Shown piece after piece: positions 1 to 9,562 of a DNA stretch of 64,000 nucleotides; position 1 is the stretch's first letter; the number at the start of each line of letters is the position of its first letter. Source of the DNA: CADCWN01 sp046328475 (GTDB taxonomy: Bacteria > Chloroflexota > Chloroflexia > Thermomicrobiales > CADCWN01); contig JAXLWN010000028.1 in the NCBI GenBank assembly GCA_046328475.1, positions 17,688-81,687 on the forward strand, written 5' to 3'. Below the pieces are notes generated by a model. It was not told the DNA's origin and searched no databases. It saw only the letters and a program-made list of their open reading frames with translations. Both the position numbers and the translations under genes were made by a program.

Positions 1-176
1 GTCGCATCTGCCCTCCCGCGTGCTGGTGGTGCCCGGCGTTGTGGTTTGGCGCATCATAGCGCATTGGGTGGTGGGGGTGGTGCGTTGGCGGGAGAACGTT
101 GGCGCCGCCACCCCCCATAAACCGCAACTGGGGGCGCTCACGCGCCACGAAACCGCCCTGCGGCGGTTAGGTCCCA

Positions 177-218
177 CCCCAACAGCGGGGTGATGTGACG
201 CGCACCCCGCTGTTGGGG
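177..218. terminator. Perfect 15-bp hairpin in leading non-coding stretch
   Basis: Arms 177-191 and 204-218 are perfectly complementary around a 12-nt loop. A weaker hairpin, AACCGCC/GGCGGTT, lies at about 151-168. I see no credible gene in 1-309. The strong hairpin probably terminates transcription from a gene left of the window, although there is no clear U-tract. Confidence 0.5.
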
Positions 219-309
219 GGGGCATGGACTGCGGGAGACCGCCGGGATATACTGCGGCCCGGCAATCGGGCGACGGCGAGGGCGCTTGGGCGCGTCGAAA
301 GGGGGCCTC

Positions 310-699
310 GTGTCGAGGGGAATCGTCGGCTTCGGCCACGTCACGATCGTGGTCAACGATCTGGCGGCGACCAGGCACTTCTATGGTGAGTTGCTGGGGT
401 TGCCGGAGGCGAAGCGGCCGGACTGGGTGGCACCGGGGGCCTGGTATCGGATCGGGTTGGGGCAATTGCACATTCAGGTGAAGCCGGAGTTCCGGCCCGA
501 CCCGCACCCGGTGGGGCCGCACTTCGCGATGTACACCGCCCCGGACGACTACCACGAGACCATCGCGCGCCTGCGCGAGGCCGGGGTCTTCTTTCAGGTG
601 GAGCCGCACAAGGATCCGTTCGACGGCCAGTGGCGGGCCTTCTGCAAGGACCCGACGGGGAACACCGTCGAAGTGACCGACCACGATCCCACGAAGTAA
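310..699 (+). CDS. VOC-family protein (glyoxalase/dioxygenase superfamily)
   Basis: A protein of about 129 residues with the vicinal-oxygen-chelate layout: GFGHVTIVVNDLAATRHFYG near the N terminus and a C-terminal DPTGNTVEVTDH. The first His (GFGHV) and the late Glu (NTVEV) sit where the usual metal ligands lie. I chose the GTG at 310 because AAAGGGGG lies just upstream; the longer in-frame TTG at 286 has no ribosome site. The family covers lyases, epimerases, dioxygenases and resistance proteins, so the substrate cannot be named. The gene stands alone and is followed by a strong terminator. Confidence 0.8.
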   Translation: MSRGIVGFGHVTIVVNDLAATRHFYGELLGLPEAKRPDWVAPGAWYRIGLGQLHIQVKPEFRPDPHPVGPHFAMYTAPDDYHETIARLREAGVFFQVEPHKDPFDGQWRAFCKDPTGNTVEVTDHDPTK

Positions 700-728
700 C
701 GGATACGCTCGCCGCGAGGGCGACAGTC

Positions 729-755
729 GGCGCGCAGCATCGATTGCTGCGCGCC
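729..755 (+). terminator. Rho-independent terminator after the VOC gene
   Basis: A perfect 11-bp GC-rich stem (729-739 with 745-755) and a TCGAT loop, followed by ATTGTTT. It lies 30 nt after the VOC stop codon. Confidence 0.8.
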
Positions 756-1246
756 ATTGTTTGCTGCCCGGATTCTCGAGGCTGAAGCGCGGGGCGGTAC
801 ATCCGGCCCGCTGCCGGCATCGCGTCATTCGCCGGTAGCGGGCCGGAAGATCGCCGGTGTGCGCCGCAGGGCGCACGCCAGGGCGGATTTGTGTGAGGCG
901 AGTGCGGCGGGGATGCGAGGCTCCCAGCAGGGAGTCGACCGCGTGTTGTGGGTCCCACCCTAGCACACCCGGTACACGGTGGGAAGCCCGTACCGGCGCA
1001 AACAGGACCAAAGTACTAGTTCGGACGCCGGATCACCGCCCGTTTCACCCCGGAACGGCCCTGCGACGCGGCGGACTGCACGCGCACTTGTCAAACGTTC
1101 CGCCCTCCCGGTACACCTGTCTCGGGACGGTCAGACCAATGCGCTATAGTGTCGTTCCCGCGAGCAATTCACACTGGGAGCAGGTTTTCTCGTCAAGCGG
1201 CACAGTGCGGGCGCGTGCCTGCGATTGCCCATCCGAGCGAGGATGC
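756..1246. other. Non-coding stretch before the GGDEF-EAL gene
   Basis: About 490 nt with no convincing gene on either strand. A TATAGT hexamer near 1144 could be a -10 element for the next gene, but no matching -35 is visible. In-frame open codons extend upstream to 857, but the composition there is not protein-like. Confidence 0.4.
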
Positions 1247-4200
1247 ATGTCCGCGATCATCCGTCTCCCCCAGGTGCTGATCGCCCGCGCGGGCCGCATG
1301 CGCCTGGCCGTCGCCGCGCTCGCGGTGCTGCTCTATGTCGCCGCCTACGCGCCCCTGGCGCAGGGGGCCGGGCCGTTTGTCGCGTCCCTGTGCACCATCC
1401 CCGTGCTCACGATTACCTGGATGTTCGGTAGTCGCGCCGGTTTCGCCGCCGCCTTGTGCTTCGTGCCGATCAACGTTGCCCTTGCGAAGCTGACGGGTCA
1501 GCCCGTTCCCCCGTTCCTCGTGCAAGGTGGCCTCATCCGCGGGATCACCCTGTTGATCGTGGTCGCGGCGGTCGGGCGGCTGAGCGATCTGCGAAGTCGT
1601 CTCCGCGACGAGGTTGGCGAGCGGACGCGCGCCGAGGAGGAGTTGCGCGAGGTGATGGCGCACGCGCGCTGCCTGCTGTGGCGCGCCGAGATCACCGAGC
1701 GTCCGGGCGGCACCGAGCTCGATGACGGCGAAGCCTATGCCTGGCGTATCTTCATGGCCGATGAGGCGGCGGCGCAGCGCGTCTTGCCGCTCGACATCCC
1801 GCCCGGTCTGAACTACCGCCACGCCTGGATCAGCAGCCGCCTGCCCGACGATCGGGAGCGGATGGACCAGAACAGCGCGCGTGCCCTGCGCGAGGGGGCC
1901 ACTGGCTACCGCCAGGAGTTTCGCTGCCGCAACCGGCACGGCGAGGTGCAGTGGCTCGCCGAGGAGGTGGCGCTGGAAGCTGCCGGGCCGGGGCGATGGC
2001 GCGCGGTCGGCATCTGCGTCGATATCACCGAGCGCAAGGCGGCCGAGGAGGCGCTGCGCCAGAGCGCGGAGAGCTTCGCGGACATGTTCAATGCCGCCGG
2101 CGAAGCCCTGGTGATCCGCGACGGGACCAGGATCCTCGCGGCGAACCAGACCTACGCCGCGCTGGTCGGTCGCCCGGTGGGGGAGGTCGTCGGCAGCGAT
2201 GCCTTCGGCCTGTTCACGCCCGAATCGCGGGAGAACGCCTGGGAGCAGGCGGAGACCGCCGCCGGGCGGCCGTTCGAGGCGGCGATGGTGACCGAGGCGG
2301 GCGCGGCCATCCCGGTGGAGGTGATCGGCAAGTCGATCCGCTATCAGGGACGCCCGACCCGGCTGGTCTCGTTGCGCGACATCACCCCGCGCAAACGGGG
2401 GGAGCGGGCGCTGCGCGAGGAGGAGCGGCGTTCGCGCGAACTCTCGGCCGAGGCGCAGCGCCAGGCGCGCGAGTTGGCGCTGCTCGACCGGGTGCGCACC
2501 GCCCTGGCGCGCGAACTCGATCCCGCCGCCGTCCACCGCACGATCGTCGAGGCAATCTCCACCATCCTGGGCTATCCGCGCGTGCTCCTCAGTCTCGTGC
2601 GGGGTGACGAATTGGTGCTGGCGCAACTGGTTGGCTACGACCACCTGCGCGACCGCGTGCTCCAGCGGATGCCGCTCACCACCGGGATCGCGGGGCGGGT
2701 GGCGCGCACTGGCGTGCCCGCGCTGGTCACGAACATCGCCGCCGACGCGGATTATCTCGACGTGGGGGACGGCACGGCCTACGAGATCTGCGTCCCGATC
2801 TGCGATGAGGGGCGGGTGGTCGGCATCATCAACGTCGAGAGCAACGGCGAGCCGGTGCTCGGCGAGGCGGATCTGCGCCTGATGGTCGCGCTCGGCGAGC
2901 ACGCGGGACTGGCGATGGGCCGCGCCCGCCTCTACGCCGAGGCGCGGGCGAGTGCCGAGAACCTCGCCGCCGCGCAGCGGATCGCCCACCTCGGGAGCTG
3001 GGAATGGTCGGTGGGCGGGGACCGCATCGGCTGGTCGGCGGAACTCTCGCGCATCTTCGGCTTTGCGCCGGGCGAGTCGCCGGCGGGTTTCGGGGAGTTT
3101 CTGGCGCTCGTGCATCCCGACGACCGCGCCCACACGCGGTCGGTGATCGAGGCGGCCCTGCGCGACGGGTTGACCTTCGACTACGAGCACCGCATCGTGC
3201 GCCCGGAGGGGGCGGTCCGGCTGCTCCACAGCCAGGGGATCGTGATGCGGGACGCCGCAGGGCACCCCGAGCGACTGCTCGGGACCTGCCACGACATCAC
3301 CGAGCGCAAGGCGCTGGAGGCCCAACTGGCGCACCAGGCCTTTCACGACGCGCTGACCGACCTCCCCAACCGGGCGCTGTTCCAGGACCGGCTCGGCCAC
3401 GCGCTCGACCGGGCGGCGCGGCGGCAGGCACCGATCGCGGTGCTTTTCCTCGACCTGGATCGCTTCAAGCACGTCAACGACAGCCTGGGCCACGAGGCGG
3501 GCGACGAGTTGCTGATCGCCGTGGCCGGGCGGCTCGCGCGCAGCGTCCGCTCCGGCGACACGGTGGCCCGGCTCGGCGGCGACGAGTTCACGGTCATCCT
3601 GGAGACCATCGACGAGGCGGCCGAGGCGGTCCTGGCGGCCGAGCGGATCGTCGCGGCGTTCGAGCACCCCTTCCTGGTCGGCAACCGGAGCCTCGCGATC
3701 ACCACGAGCGTCGGCGTGGTGCTGGGCCGCGCGAGCCAGGATACCCCGGCCGATCTGCTGCGCTACGCCGACGTGGCGCTGTATCAGGCCAAGGAGGCGG
3801 GCAGGGCGCGCTACGCCGTGTTCGACACCGCCATGAGCGAGGCGGCGCTGGAGCGCGCGGCGCTGGAGGCCGAGCTGCGGCAGGCGCTGGAACGGGACGA
3901 ACTGACGCTGCACTATCAGCCGAAGGTCGATCTGGCGAGCGGGGCGGTTACTGGCCTGGAGGGGCTGGTGCGCTGGCAGCACCCCACCAGGGGGTTGTTG
4001 CTGCCGGGGGTCTTCATCCCGCTGGCGGAGGAGACCGGGCTGATTCGCCCGCTCGGTCTCTGGGTGCTGGCCGAGGCTTGCCGCCAGGCGCGGCGCTGGT
4101 GCGATGCCGAGCCGCTGCGCCCGCTCGTGGTCAGCGTGAATGTCTCCGCCGTGCAGCTCCGGCAGGCCGATTTCGTCCCGGCGGTGGCGCGTATCCTCGC

Positions 4201-4642
4201 GGAGACCGGGGTGCCGCCCGCCCGCGTGCAACTGGAGATCACCGAGAGTGTGCTGATGCTCGACGCCGACCGGGCGGCGGCGGTGCTGGAGGCGTTGAAG
4301 GGGCTCGGGCTGGGATTGGCGATCGACGACTTCGGGACGGGCTATTCCAGCCTCGGCTACCTGAAGCGGTTCCCGATCGACACGGTGAAGATCGACCGGG
4401 CTTTCGTGGGTGGGCTGGGGCGCGACCCGGAGGATACCGCGATCGTCCGCGCGGTGATCGGGCTGGCGCAGACGCTGGGCCTGCACGTCGTGGCCGAGGG
4501 GGTGGAGACGGAGGAGAACCTGCGCCGCCTGCGCGAACTTGGCTGCGAACTGGGCCAGGGGTATCACTTCGCCCGGCCGCTGCCGGCCGATGAGGCGGGG
4601 GTGCTGCTGGCGCGGCGTGGGGAGGTGGTGGCGGCGACGTAG
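1247..4642 (+). CDS. Multi-PAS/GAF diguanylate cyclase-phosphodiesterase (GGDEF-EAL)
   Basis: About 1131 residues. Hydrophobic segments at roughly 15-118 form a membrane anchor. They are followed by PAS-like modules (about 135-265 and 268-385), a GAF domain (about 410-560), a third PAS (about 570-690), GGDEF (motif near 777) and EAL (motif near 905). The cyclase motif RLGGDEF is intact, and an RSGD sits five residues before it as expected for the c-di-GMP inhibitory I-site. The EAL domain reads EGLVRW, keeping the E.L.R pattern, and has DDFGTGYSS and AEGVET. Both activities are therefore plausible. I start at ATG 1247, preceded by GAGCGAGG. The gene is monocistronic with no c-di-GMP effector beside it. 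The architecture matches the GGDEF-EAL gene at 58465. Confidence 0.93.
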   Translation: MSAIIRLPQVLIARAGRMRLAVAALAVLLYVAAYAPLAQGAGPFVASLCTIPVLTITWMFGSRAGFAAALCFVPINVALAKLTGQPVPPFLVQGGLIRGITLLIVVAAVGRLSDLRSRLRDEVGERTRAEEELREVMAHARCLLWRAEITERPGGTELDDGEAYAWRIFMADEAAAQRVLPLDIPPGLNYRHAWISSRLPDDRERMDQNSARALREGATGYRQEFRCRNRHGEVQWLAEEVALEAAGPGRWRAVGICVDITERKAAEEALRQSAESFADMFNAAGEALVIRDGTRILAANQTYAALVGRPVGEVVGSDAFGLFTPESRENAWEQAETAAGRPFEAAMVTEAGAAIPVEVIGKSIRYQGRPTRLVSLRDITPRKRGERALREEERRSRELSAEAQRQARELALLDRVRTALARELDPAAVHRTIVEAISTILGYPRVLLSLVRGDELVLAQLVGYDHLRDRVLQRMPLTTGIAGRVARTGVPALVTNIAADADYLDVGDGTAYEICVPICDEGRVVGIINVESNGEPVLGEADLRLMVALGEHAGLAMGRARLYAEARASAENLAAAQRIAHLGSWEWSVGGDRIGWSAELSRIFGFAPGESPAGFGEFLALVHPDDRAHTRSVIEAALRDGLTFDYEHRIVRPEGAVRLLHSQGIVMRDAAGHPERLLGTCHDITERKALEAQLAHQAFHDALTDLPNRALFQDRLGHALDRAARRQAPIAVLFLDLDRFKHVNDSLGHEAGDELLIAVAGRLARSVRSGDTVARLGGDEFTVILETIDEAAEAVLAAERIVAAFEHPFLVGNRSLAITTSVGVVLGRASQDTPADLLRYADVALYQAKEAGRARYAVFDTAMSEAALERAALEAELRQALERDELTLHYQPKVDLASGAVTGLEGLVRWQHPTRGLLLPGVFIPLAEETGLIRPLGLWVLAEACRQARRWCDAEPLRPLVVSVNVSAVQLRQADFVPAVARILAETGVPPARVQLEITESVLMLDADRAAAVLEALKGLGLGLAIDDFGTGYSSLGYLKRFPIDTVKIDRAFVGGLGRDPEDTAIVRAVIGLAQTLGLHVVAEGVETEENLRRLRELGCELGQGYHFARPLPADEAGVLLARRGEVVAAT

Positions 4643-4668
4643 GGGGCCGGGCGAGTGAGGGTGCCGTT

Positions 4669-4730
4669 GGACTGAAGTCCCGGCTGAAGGCGACTGCGGC
4701 TCGCCGCGAAGTCCGCCTGCGCGGACTGGG
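4669..4730. repeat. Dispersed palindromic repeat family R1, copy A
   Basis: A hairpin GGACTGAAGTCC is followed by CGCCGCGAAGTCCGCCTGCGCGGACT, where GTCCGC pairs with GCGGAC. Related copies occur at 33681-33746 and 38699-38769, with a partial one at 60929-60952. Here the second stem is GTCC/GGAC; in the other full copies it is GCCC/GGGC, so the stem is kept by paired changes. The rest of 4643-4894 has no gene. Confidence 0.75.
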
Positions 4731-4894
4731 CGGTGCCATTGCAAGGCGTGTAGGTTTCGTGGGCGCTTTGGTTTTGTGAGGAGGGGCGGCAGTTGCCGCC
4801 CCTTCGGCGTGTGCGCCGATGCGGCACGGTGCTTGCCATCTCTGCCGATAGGGCAGCCGCAATGCGCGCGGCGACCGGGCAATTGGAGGAGATG

Positions 4895-6717
4895 ATGGGC
4901 AAGACTGCCGCTGCGGTGATGATTGACGCGCTCGTGGATTGGGGCGTGGAGGTTGTGTTCGGGCTGCCGGGGGATGGCATCAACGGGATTATGGAGGCGC
5001 TGCGCCAGCGGCAGGACGATATCCGCTTCGTGCAGGTGCGCCACGAGGAGGCCGCCGCCTTCGCGGCCTGCGGCTACGCCAAGTTCACCGGCCGCCTCGG
5101 CGTCTGCCTGGCGACGAGCGGGCCGGGCGGGTTGCACCTGCTGAACGGGTTGTACGACGCCAAGCTCGATGGTCAGCCGGTGCTGGCGATCACGGGGCAC
5201 ACCTACCACGACCTGATCGGCACCTATTATCAGCAGGATGTCGATCTCGACAAGGTCTTTATCGACGTGGCGGTCTATAACCAGCGGGTGATGGGGCCGC
5301 AGCACACCAGGGCGGTCACCGACCTCGCCTGCCGCCACGCGATCGGGCGGCGCGGGGTGGCGCACCTGACGTTCCCGGTCGATTTGCAGGATCTGGAGGT
5401 GGAGGAGGAGGAACCGTCGAAGATGAAGGTGCCGGGCCATACCTCGGCCGCGCTGACGCGGGCGATCGTGGTGCCGCCGCCGGAGGCACTGCGCCGCGCT
5501 GCCGAGGTGCTGAATGCGGGCGAGCGCGTGGCGATCCTGGCCGGGCGGGGCGCGCTCGGCGCGGGGGGCGAGTTGGAAGCGCTCGCCGAGAAGCTGGCCG
5601 CGCCGGTGGTGAAGGCGTATCTCGGGAAGGGGGTGCTCCCGGACGATTCGCCCTACACGACCGGTGGGCTGGGGCTGCTCGGCACCGCGCCGTCGGAGGA
5701 GGCGATGGCGGGGTGCGACACGCTGCTGGTCGTTGGCTCGTCCTTCCCCTACTTGCAGTATCTGCCGAAGCCGGGGCAGGCGCGCGGCGTGCAGATCGAC
5801 GCCGATCCGACGCGCCTGGGGTTGCGCTACCCGGTCGAGGTCGGCCTGGTCGGCGACGCGCGGGCGACGCTGGAGCTGCTGGTGCCGTTGCTGGAGCGCA
5901 AGGAGCAACGCGAGTATCTGACCGAGATGCAGCAGCGGATGGTGGAGTGGCGCGCGTTGCTGGCCGACCAGGCGACGCGCCCGGATACGCCGATGAAGCC
6001 GCAGGTGGTGGCGACGGCGCTCGGCGAGCGGCTGGCACCCGACGCGATCATCACCGGCGATAGCGGTGCCAATACGACCTGGCTGGCGCGTCACCTCGCG
6101 GTGCAACGCGGGCAGCAGGTCTCGGGATCGGGGACGCTCGCCTCGATGGCGAGCGCGCTGCCCTACGCCATCGCCGCGCAGATCGCCTATCCCGACCGGC
6201 AGGTGGTGGCGACGGTCGGCGATGGCGGCTTCTCGCAACTGATGGCGGAGTTCGCCACGGCGGTACACGAGCGGTTGCCGATCAAGGTGATCCTCTTCAA
6301 GAACGATTTGCTCGCGCAGATCAAATGGGAGCAGTTGGTCTTCCTCGGCAACCCGGAGTATGGGGTCGCGTTGCAGCCGATCGACTTCGTGAAGGTCGCC
6401 GAAGCCTGCGGGGGGACGGGGCTGCGGGTGGAGGACCCGGCGCTGGTTGGCGAGACGCTCGACCGGGCGCTGGCGCTGCCGGGACCGGTGCTGGTGGAGG
6501 TGGCGATCGATCCGTTCGAGCCGCCGATGCCCGCCAGGATCAAGACGGAGCAGGCGGTGAATATGGCGGGGCGCTGGCGCGCGGCGAGCCGAACCGGGAG
6601 CGGATCGCCGCCACCCTCTTCCGCACCAAGACTGCGGATCTGCTGGCCACGGGCGATGAGGAGGGGCCGCTTGCTGCGGTGAAGGAGAAGTTGCGGGAGG
6701 TGGTGGGGGGACGGTGA
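4895..6717 (+). CDS. Thiamine-diphosphate enzyme, pyruvate oxidase/acetolactate synthase-like (one frameshift)
   Basis: About 607 residues once one frameshift is bridged. The N-terminal pyrimidine domain has GLPGDGINGIMEAL and the cofactor-activating Glu in RHEEAAAFAACGYA. The central FAD/CoA-like domain is followed by the ThDP motif beginning TVGDGGF near residue 440 and ending in a KN pair. It resembles PoxB-type pyruvate dehydrogenase/oxidase relatives more than biosynthetic IlvB; no small subunit gene is nearby. Start: ATG 4895 after GGAGGA. In the current sequence the frame runs off at GGGG (6568-6571). Adding one G restores a family-like tail, ALARGEPNRERIAATLFR, ending at the TGA at 6715-6717. 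That stop codon lies inside the first unit of a heptamer array. Confidence 0.85.
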
Positions 6718-6920
6718 CGAGTGACGAGTAACGAGTGACGAGGGGGACGGGGTCTTAACGCAGAGGGCGCGGAGGACGGCGCAGAGGGCGCGGAGACGAG
6801 GTAAGACGAGAGAAGAGAGGGGGACGGATCCTTCAGAGGGGCTTGCGGGGTGTCATTCCGAACGCAGCGAGGGATCCAGCCTCTTCTATCCGACTATCCG
6901 ACTGCCCGACTGCCCGACTC
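6714..6920. repeat. Short tandem arrays after the ThDP gene
   Basis: Four 7-bp units (GTGACGA, GTGACGA, GTAACGA, GTGACGA) begin on the stop codon of the upstream gene (6714-6741). A doubled CGCAGAGGGCGCGGAG block lies at 6759-6795. An 8-bp array, CTATCCGA/CTGCCCGA, lies near 6886-6920. A single TCATTCCGAACGCAGCGAGG word at about 6853-6872 resembles a dispersed intergenic motif I know from other bacterial genomes. No gene lies between 6718 and 7029. Confidence 0.75.
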
Positions 6921-7029
6921 GCGTCTAGCGTCCAGTTCGCCAACCTGGCACGACACTTGCCAATTTCGGGAGCGTGATCCTTTCCCGCGTTGCGCGGGGT
7001 TCGGATTGAAGCACCGATAGGAGGAAGCG

Positions 7030-8229
7030 ATGGTCACGACGGCCGAGACTGGGAACGCCTATACGCAGCAGCGGCGGACGGCGGTTGGCTTGTTCGACCG
7101 GCAGGAGGATCTGGAGCGGGTGCTGAACGAGTTAAAGGCCAGTGGTTTTGCCCCCGAGCAGGTCTCGCTGGTGGCGAAGGACCGGCAGGCGACTCGTGAG
7201 GTCGTGGAGACGACCGGCATGGGCGGCGGCGAGGGTGCTGGCGTCGGCGCGGTGGCCGGTGGTATCACCGGCGGGTTGCTCGGCTGGCTGGTCGGCATCG
7301 GCGCGCTGGCGATCCCGGGGATCGGGCCGATTGTGGCGGCGGGCGCGCTGGCGACGACACTTGGCGGCGCGGCGATCGGCGCGGCGGCCGGTGGGTTGAT
7401 CGGCGCGCTGGTCGATCTCGGCATCCCCGAGGAGGAGGCGACGTTCTATAACGAGAGCGTCGGGCGCGGCGGCATGCTGCTGACGGTGCAGGCGAATAGC
7501 GACGCGCAGCTCTACGATGCGAACGAGATGATGCGCCGGAATGGCGGCACCGAGGTTCGCACCTATGGTGGCGCGACCGATGTGGCGCACGAGGGCGCGC
7601 CGATGACCGGTGTGCCGGGCTCCACGGCGGCCGGGAACGCCAATACCTGGGATGATGCCAGCCTCACCGACCGCCCCGCCGCGACCGTCGATACGCGCGG
7701 CAGCGGCATGAATGCGGCGGCGGCGGGTGGCGCGGTCGGTGTGCCGACGTTCGAGGGGGCGCACGCTGCCTATCGCGACGAGGATCGCGCGGTGGGGGAC
7801 GTGAACGCGAACCCGCGCGAGACGCCGAGCGGCCGGTATGAGGGTGCCACCGATCAGTATGACGAGCGGTCCAACCGCCTGCCCGACCGGCGCGAGCATA
7901 CCGCCGACGAGATGGCGGGCGACGCTGCGGCCGGCACGGTCGGCGGGGTCAGCGGCGCGGTCGCGGGCGGCGTGCTCGGCTCGGCCGCCGGCCCGGTTGG
8001 CACGGTGGCCGGGGCGGCGATCGGCGGCGCGGTGGGCGCGGCGACCGGCGTGGCGGCCAGCGAGGCGGCCCACGACGATGATGGCGAGGATGTGATCGTC
8101 GAGGAGACCGGTACCGAGCGGCGCGACGTGATGGTGCGCGACCGCGCGACGACGCCGGTGCGGGATGCTGGCGACACGATGCTGACCCCCGAGGAACGCC
8201 GCGCGATCAACGCCGATACGCGCCGCTAG
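7030..8229 (+). CDS. Stress-type protein with YflT-like N terminus and glycine-zipper segments
   Basis: 399 residues. Residues about 15-60 (AVGLFDRQEDLERVLNEL and following) match the YflT/general stress protein 17M module. Two Gly/Ala-rich helical stretches with GxxxG spacing follow (about 65-135 and 295-350), typical of glycine-zipper segments that insert in or lie on membranes. The middle and end are hydrophilic and rich in Asp, Arg and Thr. The start is well supported by TAGGAGGAAGCG before ATG 7030. The role is inferred from family only: stress-induced, function unknown in Bacillus. The gene is followed by a hairpin at 8238-8271. Confidence 0.75.
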   Translation: MVTTAETGNAYTQQRRTAVGLFDRQEDLERVLNELKASGFAPEQVSLVAKDRQATREVVETTGMGGGEGAGVGAVAGGITGGLLGWLVGIGALAIPGIGPIVAAGALATTLGGAAIGAAAGGLIGALVDLGIPEEEATFYNESVGRGGMLLTVQANSDAQLYDANEMMRRNGGTEVRTYGGATDVAHEGAPMTGVPGSTAAGNANTWDDASLTDRPAATVDTRGSGMNAAAAGGAVGVPTFEGAHAAYRDEDRAVGDVNANPRETPSGRYEGATDQYDERSNRLPDRREHTADEMAGDAAAGTVGGVSGAVAGGVLGSAAGPVGTVAGAAIGGAVGAATGVAASEAAHDDDGEDVIVEETGTERRDVMVRDRATTPVRDAGDTMLTPEERRAINADTRR

Positions 8230-8237
8230 GGAATGCA

Positions 8238-8271
8238 GGCGGGAGGGTCACGCTGGTGTGGTCCTCCCGCC
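8238..8271 (+). terminator. Hairpin terminator after the stress gene
   Basis: GGCGGGAGG (8238-8246) pairs perfectly with CCTCCCGCC (8263-8271) across a 16-nt loop, 9 nt after the stop codon. The U-tract is weak. The remaining sequence up to 8531 shows no gene. Confidence 0.6.
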
Positions 8272-8531
8272 GGAATCGTTCATCCGCCCATGATCGATTT
8301 TGCCTATTTTCCCGGTGAAGGAATTTCACTCAGCGCAAGCCATATCCCGCATTCCCGTTGGCATCCGGCGGGGGCGTCGGTCCTGGGGGCGGGGTGTGGC
8401 TTTGTGCGTGGTGGGGGCGGACAACGACCAGGCGGCATGGATCTTGCCGTATGGGGCATGGCTCGTCTCTGGTGGGCCGTGTTTGCAGCGAGTGGTTACG
8501 CACATTTCTGTTCAGGAAGGAGTTCGTTCCG

Positions 8532-9455
8532 ATGCATCTCAAGCGTTTGAGTCTCACAATCGGGGGGCTGGCCCTCATCGTCGGCCTGCTGGCCGCGTGC
8601 GGGTCGTCGCCGACCGCGACGCTCGCCCCGGTTGCCAGCGCGTCGGCCAGGGCGTCGTCCGCGCCATCTGCGGCGGCGTCGGCTGGCGCGTCCGCTTCGA
8701 CTTCGGCGGCATCGCCGACTGTGGCGCGCTCCGCCAGCCCGTCGGCTGGTTCGTCGACGACCGGTAGCCCGACGACCACCAGTGCGTCGCCGACGCGCGC
8801 GGCTTCCCCGTCGACTTCCGGCACCCCCGGTACGCCGGGCGCGGGCACACCGACGACCGGCTTTGTTCCGTCGCAGGGCTACATCCGCCTCGGTGGGCAG
8901 GCGAGCCACCGGCAGAAGTGGGCGTTCACCGGTTTCACCATCGGTGGGCTGAGTGGCGACCTGAAGCCGACCTATGACGTGGTGGGCGCGAACCGCAAGG
9001 TGGTGCTGCCGGATGTTGCCGGGGTGAGCCTGGAAGCCTATCAGGTGGGCGGCGTGATCTCGGTGCCGAATCCGGTTGGTGGCGGCTTTGTCACCGCCGA
9101 CGCGAGCAATCCGCTGACCGTGCCCGCGCAGGCGCTGTTCACCCTGCCCGATATGCTGGTCTTCAGCCTCGCGCCGGTGAACGCGAGCTACACGCAGCAG
9201 GGGACGCAGCAGGTGAATGGGAAGACGACCATCGCCTACCGCACGCAGGTGACCATCGCCGACCTCAGTTTCGTCTCGCCGACCTTGCAAGGGCAGGCGG
9301 GCACGGCGACGACCACGGTCTACCTCGATAGCACGACCGGCATCCTGATCGCGATGGAGTCGACCGTGAAGTCGAACACCAGCGCGACGACGGCGACGGC
9401 TCGCCTCGATGTGACCGACATCAACGCGGTCCCGGCCATTGCGGTGCCGAAGTAG
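8532..9455 (+). CDS. Secreted lipoprotein with Ala/Ser/Thr linker
   Basis: 307 residues. A clear lipoprotein signal peptide (positive HLKR, hydrophobic core, LLAAC with Cys23 as the lipidation site) is followed by a low-complexity Ala/Ser/Thr/Pro linker to about residue 110 and then a beta-rich domain starting near YIRLGGQASHRQKWAFTG. The domain resembles the LolA/LppX-type fold of lipid-handling lipoproteins in its length and strand pattern, but I cannot confirm this. Start: ATG 8532 after AGGAAGGAG. It is likely anchored on the outer face of the cytoplasmic membrane. It is monocistronic, ending at the hairpin at 9498. Confidence 0.75.
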   Translation: MHLKRLSLTIGGLALIVGLLAACGSSPTATLAPVASASARASSAPSAAASAGASASTSAASPTVARSASPSAGSSTTGSPTTTSASPTRAASPSTSGTPGTPGAGTPTTGFVPSQGYIRLGGQASHRQKWAFTGFTIGGLSGDLKPTYDVVGANRKVVLPDVAGVSLEAYQVGGVISVPNPVGGGFVTADASNPLTVPAQALFTLPDMLVFSLAPVNASYTQQGTQQVNGKTTIAYRTQVTIADLSFVSPTLQGQAGTATTTVYLDSTTGILIAMESTVKSNTSATTATARLDVTDINAVPAIAVPK

Positions 9456-9497
9456 TCCCTGCTTTCCCGCGTAGAAGCCAGATCGGCTAGACTATGA

Positions 9498-9530
9498 CTC
9501 GGGCGGTGGAGCGACGCTCCACCGCCCGAG
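9498..9530 (+). terminator. Perfect 16-bp palindrome after the lipoprotein gene
   Basis: Arms 9498-9513 and 9515-9530 are perfectly complementary with a single central A, 42 nt after the lipoprotein stop, followed by GTGTTGTTG. Because it lies inside the longest reading frame of the downstream kinase (open from ATG 9494), it argues that the kinase really starts further on, at 9563. Confidence 0.75.
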
Positions 9531-9562
9531 GTGTTGTTGCCGCTAGCGCGGGGCGAATCGCC

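Noticed and set aside
857..1246. N-terminal extension of the first GGDEF-EAL protein
   Set aside because: The extension lacks a ribosome site and reads as random Arg/Pro/Thr-rich sequence; the start at 1247 precedes the membrane anchor directly.
1193..6268. A 1691-codon open frame on the minus strand
   Set aside because: It mirrors the GGDEF-EAL and ThDP genes; its Arg/His/Gln/Pro-rich translation is typical of an antisense frame in GC-rich DNA and shows no domain.
6714..6920. CRISPR-like array
   Set aside because: Units are 7-8 bp in direct tandem without spacers, so neither this nor the other heptamer arrays are CRISPR.
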